The notes under the pieces were generated by a model. It was given only the letters and a program-made list of their open reading frames with translations. It was not told the DNA's origin and did no database searches. Source: Clostridia bacterium (GTDB taxonomy: Bacteria > Bacillota_A > Clostridia > Christensenellales > Borkfalkiaceae). From it: 5,596 nucleotides of DNA. Shown piece after piece: positions 1-5,247 of the stretch (position 1 is its first letter; the number at the start of each line of letters is the position of its first letter). The stretch covers positions 1 to 5,596 of the forward strand of contig JAFQBR010000069.1 of NCBI GenBank assembly GCA_017399665.1, written 5' to 3'. The position numbers and the translations under genes were made by a program.

Positions 1-340
1 ACCATGGTAAGTAACCGGTGGTGCAAACTAAAGCAAACATAACTACACCAACAGAAAATAAGGTAATTGGTAATTTTTTGCTGTAATTAAATCCACAAAG
101 CTTAACTATTGCAAGATACATTCCTGTTAGGGCAAAAATATGACCTAAATAAGCAATTTTATTTGCAAATAAAGCAAAATTTACTGTTTTTGAAACAGAA
201 AGTAACAAATAGCCTAGGTTTACAACGCAAATGCTAGAATATAAAACTAGTAGCCACGCATTTTTTTTGCGTATAAGGGTGCAGTATAAAACCAGCAAAA
301 TAATTGCCAGCGCCATCATTATTCCATATGCAATTGTCAT
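1..340 (-). CDS. Partial multi-pass membrane protein, probable N-terminal 7TM sensor region of a signalling protein
   Basis: Reading leftwards from the ATG at 340-338 gives 113 codons without a stop, and the frame then leaves the window. The protein begins MTIAYGIMMALAIILLVLYC and is almost wholly hydrophobic, with about four membrane segments near residues 4-23, 29-50, 61-82 and 89-110 separated by short basic loops (IRKKN, NYSKK). The segment FANKIAYLGHIFALTGMYLA and the following TTGYLPW resemble the N-terminal 7TM region (HisKA_7TM type) found before PAS, histidine kinase or GGDEF domains in Clostridia. That assignment is by eye, and the output domain lies outside the window. The start is well supported: an AAGGAGG at 350-356 lies 9 bases upstream, and a promoter sits at 379-407. 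It could instead be another small polytopic membrane protein. Confidence 0.6.
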   Translation of the reverse strand, partial: MTIAYGIMMALAIILLVLYCTLIRKKNAWLLVLYSSICVVNLGYLLLSVSKTVNFALFANKIAYLGHIFALTGMYLAIVKLCGFNYSKKLPITLFSVGVVMFALVCTTGYLPW

Positions 341-378
341 AATATACTGCCTCCTTAGTGTTTATTTTTTGCTAGGTA

Positions 379-407
379 ATTGTATCACAAAAGCGCGCAA
401 AAATCAA
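379..407 (-). promoter_or_regulatory. Promoter of the partial 7TM gene
   Basis: On the minus strand, TTGATT (407-402) and TACAAT (384-379) are separated by exactly 17 bases. A TG one base ahead of the -10 makes it an extended -10. It lies 38 bases upstream of the start codon, in line with that gene. The -10 neighbourhood, TTTGTGATAC followed by AATTA, closely matches that of the peptidase promoter at 1807-1835. Confidence 0.72.
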
Positions 408-497
408 GATGATTTTAGTGAAGATATTAAAAAAGAAAATAACTTTATAAAAAAACGCTACTAAATTTTTGTGGTATATTTAAAACGTGTTTTTTAC

Positions 498-534
498 TAA
501 AAGTGCCGATAATCGACCTATAGCGCCATTTTTA
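498..534 (+). repeat. Intergenic hairpin repeat, copy A
   Basis: The core ATAATCGACCTAT is at 509-521. Flanking arms 498-508 (TAAAAGTGCCG) and 524-534 (CGCCATTTTTA) pair with one C:C mismatch and one G:T pair. The core's own ATA and TAT can close a 7-base loop ATCGACC, leaving a 2-base bulge on the 3' side. The element ends 2 bases before the peptidase stop codon (539-537), so on the minus strand it is placed to end peptidase transcription, although the T-run there (CTTTTAG) is short. The 14 bases from AAGTGCCGATAATC onward are the same in copy E at 5111. Confidence 0.8.
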
Positions 535-536
535 CG

Positions 537-1760
537 TTATTTTTTTCTTTTTCTAAGTAAATATTCGTCAAGTTTTTCCTTAATATTGTCCGGTATTTCT
601 TTTTTAACAGGGCACATTACTGCATTTGCCATTCTTTCGGTAAATGCTGTTATAAATTTAACGTCCTTTTGCATTTGCTCTGGGTTTATTGATTTTAGGG
701 TATCGTGCGAATTGTGAATTGTTGCAGTTTCCTTTGGAGCAATACGCGCAAAAGAAATTGCAGGAACACCGCTATCTGCAAACGGGGTAGAGTCGCTTGA
801 GTAAACGTCTTGGTAAGCTTTTACTCCAAAGCCAAGCTCTTTTCCAAGATAGTTAACGTAATTTACAAGTGCGTTTTCACTTGTACAGCAAGCAATAAAC
901 TTACCCATTGTACATCCTATCATATCTAAATTGATATTTAAAGCAATTTTTTCAAGTTCTTCTTTGTGGCTAGCGCAGTATGCCTTAGAGCCTAAAAGTC
1001 CGCGCTCTTCGCTACCGCACCAAATAAATCTCATGCCGTAGCCGTGGGTATGAGTTGCAAAGTAGGTAGCAAGCGCAATAAGTCCAACGCAACCGCTCAT
1101 ATTATCGTATGCGCCGTGAGAAAGCGAGGTGGAATCGTAGTGCGCGGTAAAAGCAATTACTTCTTCTCTTGTTCCGGGCAGGTCTAAAATAACGTTGTGG
1201 CTATTGCCTACGTATTCATCTTGCTCAATTACTATTTGCGCTTCCTTTGCATTTCCGCCTATAAATGCAACGGCGTCTTTAACGTTTATGCTAACGCCGG
1301 GGATTTTTACCTCTTCAACGAAATAAGAGCGAAGCTCGCGCTGTTCAATATCTCTGTCGCTAAAAAGAAGGTTGCCGTCGTAAGTGATAAAACCAACAGC
1401 GCCATACTTAACTAAATCGCGGTAAAGCCAGCATCTCATATATCCGTCAAGTAAAACGATTTTGCCTTTGCAGTTAAGCATAGAATATTCGTCGTCGGCG
1501 GTTAGATAATATAGTGGGGCTGTAATACTTGCGCTACCGCAGTTAAAATACCCCTTGCATTCAATTTGTTTTCCGTCAACTGTTAATGTTGCAGTTTTTA
1601 TGGTTGCCATAGGCACTTCAAAACTTTCTAATCTAGCGTTTAAGTTACGCTCTTTTAAAAGATCAACAATATAGTTTGCCGCCTTTAATTCCTGTTCACT
1701 TCCGCCCATTCTTACGTAAGCGGTATCTGAAAATATCTTTTTAATGCGTTTGCTTGTCAT
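537..1760 (-). CDS. M28-family zinc aminopeptidase with PA domain
   Basis: The product is a 407-residue metallopeptidase expected to remove N-terminal residues from peptides using two zinc ions. All M28 signature residues are present, numbered from the start chosen here: His207 and Asp209 in TAHYDS, Asp219 in GAYDNMSG, Glu251-Glu252 in SEERGLLGS, Asp279 in NLDMIG, and His349 in HNSHDT. Residues about 75-185 form an inserted PA (protease-associated) domain, recognisable from KGKIVLLDG and YGAVGFITYDG. There is no signal peptide, so it is probably cytosolic. The C-terminus is a basic tail (LLRKRKK). The frame stays open up to an ATG at 1835, but that ATG lies over the promoter. The ATG at 1760 has GAGG 9 bases upstream (1773-1770) and starts MTSKRIKKIF, so it is preferred over 1775 and 1835. 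The gene is monocistronic, and hairpin repeat A follows its stop. The exact substrate cannot be inferred. Confidence 0.9.
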   Translation of the reverse strand: MTSKRIKKIFSDTAYVRMGGSEQELKAANYIVDLLKERNLNARLESFEVPMATIKTATLTVDGKQIECKGYFNCGSASITAPLYYLTADDEYSMLNCKGKIVLLDGYMRCWLYRDLVKYGAVGFITYDGNLLFSDRDIEQRELRSYFVEEVKIPGVSINVKDAVAFIGGNAKEAQIVIEQDEYVGNSHNVILDLPGTREEVIAFTAHYDSTSLSHGAYDNMSGCVGLIALATYFATHTHGYGMRFIWCGSEERGLLGSKAYCASHKEELEKIALNINLDMIGCTMGKFIACCTSENALVNYVNYLGKELGFGVKAYQDVYSSDSTPFADSGVPAISFARIAPKETATIHNSHDTLKSINPEQMQKDVKFITAFTERMANAVMCPVKKEIPDNIKEKLDEYLLRKRKK

Positions 1761-1779
1761 AAGTTGTAACCTCATAGAT

Positions 1780-1796
1780 TTACTATTGAATAGTAA
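1780..1796. promoter_or_regulatory. Perfect 17-bp palindrome in the peptidase leader, possible operator
   Basis: TTACTATT (1780-1787), one central base (1788) and AATAGTAA (1789-1796) form a perfect inverted repeat with 8-bp arms. It sits directly after the expected transcription start of the peptidase (around 1800) and before its ribosome binding site (1773-1770). A dimeric repressor bound here would block the promoter. Alternatively it is a weak AU-only hairpin in the 5' leader of the mRNA. Confidence 0.45.
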
Positions 1797-1806
1797 TAAT
1801 GTAATA

Positions 1807-1835
1807 ATAGTATCACAAAGTGAATATTTTTTCAA
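1807..1835 (-). promoter_or_regulatory. Promoter of the M28 peptidase gene
   Basis: On the minus strand, TTGAAA (1835-1830) and TACTAT (1812-1807) are 17 bases apart, and a TG one base upstream of the -10 makes it an extended -10. Transcription would start near 1800, downstream of the ATG at 1835. This rules that ATG out and supports the start at 1760. Confidence 0.72.
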
Positions 1836-1894
1836 ACTAATTTAACACGTAAATAAAAAAAGTTGTTAAAAACTATTGCTAAAATATCTGAAAT

Positions 1895-1927
1895 ATAGTC
1901 GATAATCGACCTATAGGGGGGCTTTTG
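1895..1927 (+). repeat. Intergenic hairpin repeat, copy B
   Basis: The core ATAATCGACCTAT is at 1902-1914. The right flank, AGGGGGGCTTTT, matches that of copy E except for one base. The left arm has diverged and no longer pairs well with the G-run. Instead TATAG-TCGAT (1894-1903) can pair with ATCGA-C-CTATA (1905-1915) around a single base, with one bulged C. This copy lies between two divergent promoters, peptidase to the left and ZIP transporter to the right, about 60 and 40 bases from their -35 boxes. It is therefore not at the end of any visible gene. Confidence 0.75.
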
Positions 1928-1966
1928 TGTTAAAAATAGTTATTTTGTATAATTAATTTTCAACTA

Positions 1967-1995
1967 TTGACAGATGTTTTTAAGTGTGGTAAAAT
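1967..1995 (+). promoter_or_regulatory. Promoter of the ZIP transporter gene
   Basis: A consensus TTGACA (1967-1972) is followed after 17 bases by TAAAAT (1990-1995), with a TG at 1987-1988 giving an extended -10. It lies 29 bases upstream of the ZIP start codon. The -35 region, TTGACA-GATGT, is almost the same as that of the rsmE promoter at 2982. Confidence 0.8.
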
Positions 1996-2024
1996 AAGGA
2001 TGAAATAAAAATTAAGGTAAAAAT

Positions 2025-2783
2025 ATGGAAATTGTATTACTAACTGCGCTTGGCGTTGGCGGGGCTACCGTACTTGGCTCCCTTATTGGCTTTGCCTTTA
2101 AAAATTTAACACATAAGTTTTCGGACTTCGTTTTATCCTTTGCCGCAGGCGTTATGCTTGCTGCCGCCGTGCTTGGTCTTATACTTCCTTCGTACGAGCT
2201 TGGCACAGATAAATATTGGTCACTTGCAATAACGGTATTGGGTATCTTTTGCGGTGCAATTTGCCTTAACTTTATAGATAAGCTTGTGCCACATTTGCAT
2301 AAAATAGTAGAGCCGGATATGGAAAAACACCAAAATAGCAATCTTGGCAAGGTATTGCTTTTTGTTATGGCAATAGGTATTCACAATTTGCCGGAAGGCA
2401 TTGCAGCAGGCGTTGGCTTTGGCTCTGGCAACAATACTCAAGCACTAATAATTGCAGGCGGTATTGCTCTTCAAAATATTCCTGAAGGTATGGTAATTAT
2501 TGGACCTATGCTTTCTGCTGGTGTTTCAAAAAAGAAGACTCTTATCTGTGCATTGATTACAGGACTTGTAGAAGTTGTTGGAACGTTAATCGGGTATTTT
2601 GCCGTAAAAATTTCTTTTACTATTTTACCCTTTGCCCTTGCCTTTGCAGGTGGAACAATGCTTTACGTTATAAGTGACGAGATGATACCCGAAACACATG
2701 CTCACGGTCATCAAAGAGGGGCTACGTATGCGCTAATTTTTGGCTTTTGTTTAATGTTTGCTATGGATATTTTGCTTGGTTAA
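2025..2783 (+). CDS. ZIP-family divalent metal transporter, GufA-like
   Basis: The 252-residue polytopic membrane protein should move zinc or a related divalent metal (Fe, Mn, Co) into the cytoplasm. It has about eight hydrophobic segments. The two transport-site helices are clear: HNLPEG (His120, Asn121, Pro123, Glu124) and QNIPEG (Gln150, Asn151, Pro153, Glu154). The second motif has Gln where ZupT proteins have His; this is known in the GufA-type branch, including the structurally studied Bordetella ZIP. A further acidic residue lies in LVEVVGT (Glu183). The C-terminal part carries SDEMIPETHAHGH (218-229), typical of the GufA branch and rich in His. The start at 2025 has AAGG 7 bases upstream (2014-2017). 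The gene has its own promoter and is followed by repeats C and D, with D a likely terminator. No metal-responsive operator was recognised. The family is certain; the preferred metal is not. Confidence 0.93.
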   Translation: MEIVLLTALGVGGATVLGSLIGFAFKNLTHKFSDFVLSFAAGVMLAAAVLGLILPSYELGTDKYWSLAITVLGIFCGAICLNFIDKLVPHLHKIVEPDMEKHQNSNLGKVLLFVMAIGIHNLPEGIAAGVGFGSGNNTQALIIAGGIALQNIPEGMVIIGPMLSAGVSKKKTLICALITGLVEVVGTLIGYFAVKISFTILPFALAFAGGTMLYVISDEMIPETHAHGHQRGATYALIFGFCLMFAMDILLG

Positions 2784-2809
2784 TTTTTTATAAAAACGAT
2801 TTTAAAAAG

Positions 2810-2884
2810 TTATCAATTTTTTTTAAAAGTTAGCCAATAGGTCGATTATTAGCTGTTTAGTGAAAAAAAATTTAAAATTGATAA
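2810..2884. repeat. 11-bp inverted repeat enclosing hairpin repeat C
   Basis: TTATCAATTTT (2810-2820) and AAAATTGATAA (2874-2884) are perfect reverse complements, 53 bases apart. They enclose copy C of the hairpin repeat roughly symmetrically, and adjoining T and A runs (2821-2824, 2863-2870) could lengthen the pairing. The composition is AT-only apart from one C/G pair, so chance is possible. The arrangement could also be a small terminal-inverted-repeat insertion (MITE-like), but no target duplication was identified. Confidence 0.4.
2832..2854 (-). repeat. Intergenic hairpin repeat, copy C (inverted)
   Basis: On the minus strand the core ATAATCGACCTAT occupies 2849-2837. In that sense the arms AGCTAATA and TATTGGCT pair over 8 positions, one of them a U:G wobble, and close the 7-base loop ATCGACC. 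On the plus strand the same position is a C:A mismatch, so the fold is better as minus-sense RNA or single-stranded DNA. It lies 48 bases after the ZIP stop codon, in the opposite orientation to the other four copies. Confidence 0.75.
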
Positions 2885-2892
2885 AAACTGAT

Positions 2893-2929
2893 AAAAGTGG
2901 GGATAATCGACTTATATCCCCACTTTTTT
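2893..2929 (+). terminator. Hairpin repeat copy D, intrinsic terminator after the ZIP gene
   Basis: This is the best hairpin of the window. AAAAGTGGGGATA (2893-2905) pairs perfectly over 13 bp with TATCCCCACTTTT (2915-2927) around a 9-base loop, and six T residues follow at 2924-2929. It also contains the repeat core in the form ATAATCGACTTAT (2903-2915), with one C-to-T change. The T-run suits termination of the plus-strand ZIP transcript about 110 bases after its stop codon. A weaker T-run (ACTTTTAT) exists on the minus strand. It separates ZIP from the rsmE promoter. Confidence 0.85.
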
Positions 2930-2981
2930 ACTATTTTTTTGGTAAAAATTGGCATATGTAGCAAAAAAATTGTTTTAACAG

Positions 2982-3010
2982 TTGACAAATGTATATAAAT
3001 ATATTAAAAT
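2982..3010 (+). promoter_or_regulatory. Promoter of the rsmE-dgt operon
   Basis: A consensus TTGACA (2982-2987) and TAAAAT (3005-3010) are separated by 17 bases. They lie 32 bases upstream of the rsmE start codon. Both hexamers and the following ATGT are the same as in the ZIP promoter. Confidence 0.8.
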
Positions 3011-3042
3011 AAAGGCGAAAAGTAATTGGAGAAAGCATTTTT

Positions 3043-3759
3043 ATGTCAGGCTACAGAAGATTTTTTCTTTCTAACGTTAGTGAAGAGTTTGTTGTTGAGG
3101 GCGAAGAATTTCGCCATGCAGTAAACGTTCTTCGTATAAAAGAAGGCGAAAAAATTATTGTTTGTGATAATTCAGGTTGGGATTATCTTTGTGAAGTTTC
3201 TAAAATAACTAAAAAATCCTTTACGGTAAAAATGCTTGAAAAAAGTGAGGGCGAAAGCGAGGCAAAGACGTCAGTTACTTTAATAGCCGGTTACTTAAAA
3301 GGGGATAAAACTGAAATAATCGTTCAAAAGGCAGTTGAGCTTGGCGTTAGAGAAATTGTTGTTTTTTCTTCTGAATTTTCTTCTGCTTATATGAACGAAA
3401 ATAAATTATCCCGTCTTAACAAGGTTTCGGTAGAGGCTGCAAAGCAATGCGGAAGAAGTATTGCCCCTCAAGTTTTTTATGCGGACAATTTTGAAAAAGC
3501 TTTGTCTTACGGCAAAGAGGCGCAAAATAAATTTTTTGCTTGCGAATTTGCAACGGAAAATAAAGCCAACTTAAAAAACATCAGTGGGTCTTGCGCAATA
3601 GTAGTTGGTAGCGAAGGCGGTTTTTCTAAAGAAGAAAGCGAGCTTGCAACAAAGCTTGGCTATCAAACAGTCTTTTTAGGTAAAAGAATTTTACGTGCAG
3701 AAACTGCTTCTATCGTGCTTTGCGGTATCGTTATGCATTCACTTTGCGAGCTTGAATAA
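3043..3759 (+). CDS. rsmE: 16S rRNA (uracil-1498-N3)-methyltransferase RsmE
   Basis: The enzyme methylates N3 of U1498 in 16S rRNA of the small ribosomal subunit, using S-adenosylmethionine. The 238-residue length is normal for the family. The N-terminal PUA-like domain (about 1-70) carries EFRHAVNVLRIKEGEKI (22-38). The C-terminal SPOUT (trefoil-knot) domain carries KGDKTEIIVQKAVELGV (86-102), EAAKQCGRS (131-139), VGSEGGFSKEE (188-198, usually GPEGGFS) and LGKRILRAETA (212-222), which form the cofactor site and knot. Ser190 in place of the usual Pro in the GPEGG motif is a small deviation. GGAG (3028-3031) lies 11 bases before the ATG, slightly far but usable. rsmE often follows prmA in Firmicutes, but here it has its own promoter and leads an apparent operon with the dGTPase-like gene 37 bases downstream. 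Confidence 0.95.
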   Translation: MSGYRRFFLSNVSEEFVVEGEEFRHAVNVLRIKEGEKIIVCDNSGWDYLCEVSKITKKSFTVKMLEKSEGESEAKTSVTLIAGYLKGDKTEIIVQKAVELGVREIVVFSSEFSSAYMNENKLSRLNKVSVEAAKQCGRSIAPQVFYADNFEKALSYGKEAQNKFFACEFATENKANLKNISGSCAIVVGSEGGFSKEESELATKLGYQTVFLGKRILRAETASIVLCGIVMHSLCELE

Positions 3760-3796
3760 GGGGAGCAAAAAGAAAATATATAAAAAAGAGAAAATT

Positions 3797-5032
3797 ATGA
3801 ACAAAAATATTTTTAAAGAGGTTGCCGCATTTCCAGGCAATCCAAATTACGAAAAGCTTATAGCAAGAGAAAAACCGATGTTTCAGTCGGAAAGCGAATT
3901 AAGAACGCCATTCGAGCGCGACTACACGCGTATTTTGCACTCTACGGCGTTTAGAAGATTAAAGCACAAAACTCAAGTGTTTTATAACATTGAAAGTGAC
4001 CATATTTGTACACGTATGGAACACGTTTGGCACGTTGAGTCTGTAAGTTGTACCATTGCAAAATGGTTAGGTCTTAACGATGAGCTTACAAGAACCATAT
4101 CTATTGGGCATGACCTTGGCCACGCGCCCTTTGGGCACTATGGCGAAAGCGTTATTAACAGACTTTACTTAGAACATCTTGGCAAAAAGTTTTGGCACGA
4201 AAGAAACAGCTTGTATTTTGTTGATAACGTTGAACTTTTGCCTGATAGAAACAATCAAGATAAAAACTTGAATTTAACCTATGCCGTGCGTGACGGTATA
4301 ATTTCGCACTGTGGAGAGAAAGATATTAACCAAATTAGGCCAAGACCTTCTTTTATTGATTTAGAGGAAGATTTTACCTTGCCCGGCGAATATAACCCCA
4401 TTACCTTTGAAGGTTGTGTTGTTAAAATTTCAGATAAAATTGCTTACGTTGGCAGGGATATTGAAGATGCAATTAACCTTGGCTTTTTAACAGAAACTCA
4501 TTTAAAAGAGCTTTCAAAAATCGTTAAGTTAAACGAAAACAGCGTTGTAAATACAAGTACTATAATGAGCAACATGATAGTAGATATTTGTAACTGCAGT
4601 TCGCCAGATAAAGGTATTTGTTTGTCTGACGATATGTCTGATACGCTTAATAAAATTAAAAAGTTTAACTACAAATACATTTACGATAACGAAAGATTTA
4701 ATTCTTTCAAAAAGTACGCAGAGCTTATTCTTAACGATATTTTTGAAATTTTATATAACGCATATTCGCCTGAAAATCAGTTTGCGACGTTAAAGGCTAA
4801 AGCAAAAAAATATCCAACTCTTATGAACGAGTTTATGGGATTTTTGGCAAAATACACTCAAAAGGAAAGTTTGCCACCCAAGCTTCAGCCTATTTCTGAA
4901 AGATGTGTAAACAATAAGATTTATACCAATTTGTCAGAAAAAACGGTATACGTACAGGCAATTATTGACTATATTGCCGGCATGACAGACCGTTATTGCG
5001 TAAAAGTATTTAACGAACTTATCAATTACTAA
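3797..5032 (+). CDS. dgt: dGTPase-like HD-domain deoxynucleotide triphosphohydrolase
   Basis: The 411-residue cytosolic protein belongs to the dGTPase family, which splits dGTP (and in some members other dNTPs) into the nucleoside and triphosphate. The N-terminal block RTPFERDYTRILHSTAFRRLKHKTQVF (36-62) is diagnostic. The HD metal site is complete: His76 in RMEHVWHV, His105-Asp106 in IGHDLGHAPFGHYGE, and Asp213 in ISDKIAYVGRDIEDA. The C-terminal DYIAGMTDRY (391-400) is also typical. The frame is open upstream into rsmE (to 3695), but 3797 is the first plausible start: homology needs no longer N-terminus, and upstream codons lack a usable ATG with a binding site. Its own binding site (AAGAG, 3786-3790) is weak, while a strong AAGGGGAG (3758-3765) lies 31 bases upstream of the ATG. 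It probably shares the rsmE transcript. In many Clostridia dgt neighbours dnaG and rpoD; neither is seen here. Family certain, substrate range not. Confidence 0.92.
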   Translation: MNKNIFKEVAAFPGNPNYEKLIAREKPMFQSESELRTPFERDYTRILHSTAFRRLKHKTQVFYNIESDHICTRMEHVWHVESVSCTIAKWLGLNDELTRTISIGHDLGHAPFGHYGESVINRLYLEHLGKKFWHERNSLYFVDNVELLPDRNNQDKNLNLTYAVRDGIISHCGEKDINQIRPRPSFIDLEEDFTLPGEYNPITFEGCVVKISDKIAYVGRDIEDAINLGFLTETHLKELSKIVKLNENSVVNTSTIMSNMIVDICNCSSPDKGICLSDDMSDTLNKIKKFNYKYIYDNERFNSFKKYAELILNDIFEILYNAYSPENQFATLKAKAKKYPTLMNEFMGFLAKYTQKESLPPKLQPISERCVNNKIYTNLSEKTVYVQAIIDYIAGMTDRYCVKVFNELINY

Positions 5033-5064
5033 TCTTTTGTTAACAACTTAATATGAATTAAACA

Positions 5065-5106
5065 AAACCGCTTTTTTGCTTTTGCATTTAAGCGGTTTAT
5101 TTTTTT
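5065..5106 (+). terminator. Intrinsic terminator of the rsmE-dgt operon
   Basis: AAACCGCTT (5065-5073) and AAGCGGTTT (5090-5098) form a perfect 9-bp stem around a 16-base T-rich loop. An A and seven T residues (5100-5106) follow. It starts 32 bases after the dgt stop codon. Hairpin repeat copy E begins only 2 bases after the T-run, so the operon ends with two hairpins in tandem. Confidence 0.85.
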
Positions 5107-5108
5107 AT

Positions 5109-5143
5109 AAAAGTGCCGATAATCGACCTATAGAGGGGCTTTT
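5109..5143 (+). repeat. Intergenic hairpin repeat, copy E
   Basis: The core ATAATCGACCTAT is at 5119-5131. The left arm AAAAGTGCC (5109-5117) pairs with GGGGCTTTT (5135-5143), with one G:G mismatch and one U:G wobble, and T residues continue to 5144. The left half is the same as in copy A and the right half nearly the same as in copy B, so E joins the two variants. It could serve as a second terminator behind the one at 5065-5106. Confidence 0.8.
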
Positions 5144-5218
5144 TGATGTGTTTTATTTATTTTTTATGGAAGAGCTTTATAAAAAATCAATAAAAAAATA
5201 AAATTTTGTAAATGCAAG

Positions 5219-5247
5219 TTGCAAAAAAGTTTTTTATATGTTAACAT
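5219..5247 (+). promoter_or_regulatory. Promoter of the alkaline phosphatase gene
   Basis: TTGCAA (5219-5224) and TAACAT (5242-5247) are 17 bases apart, and a TG at 5239-5240 just ahead of the -10 gives an extended form. It lies 28 bases upstream of the start codon. Both hexamers deviate from consensus, as expected for a promoter that needs activation or is tightly controlled. The -10 lies wholly inside the palindrome at 5233-5252. Confidence 0.6.

Noticed and set aside
231..464. Open frame of 77 codons on the plus strand
   Set aside because: It runs antisense over the start, ribosome binding site and promoter of the 7TM gene, has no binding site of its own, and shows no recognisable protein features.
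487..717. Open frame of 76 codons on the plus strand
   Set aside because: It is antisense to the C-terminal coding region of the M28 peptidase and overlaps hairpin repeat A. Its hydrophobic look comes from the reverse reading of a Lys/Glu-rich coding region.
1836..1966. Riboswitch or other leader RNA upstream of the ZIP gene
   Set aside because: The ZIP promoter at 1967-1995 leaves a leader of only about 25 bases, so the upstream region is not transcribed with the gene. Apart from repeat B it holds only AT-rich DNA.
2012..2441. Two open frames on the minus strand across the ZIP gene
   Set aside because: They are opposite-strand shadows of a well-supported ZIP transporter and have no promoter or binding site.
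3797..5032. dGTPase as part of a phage-defence system
   Set aside because: Some dGTPases deplete nucleotides during phage infection, but this one sits with rsmE, with no defence genes, mobile elements or composition shift nearby. A housekeeping role is the simpler reading.
498..5143. CRISPR array as an explanation for the repeated core
   Set aside because: The copies are hundreds to thousands of bases apart, lie in both orientations, have no regular spacers, and no cas gene is present.
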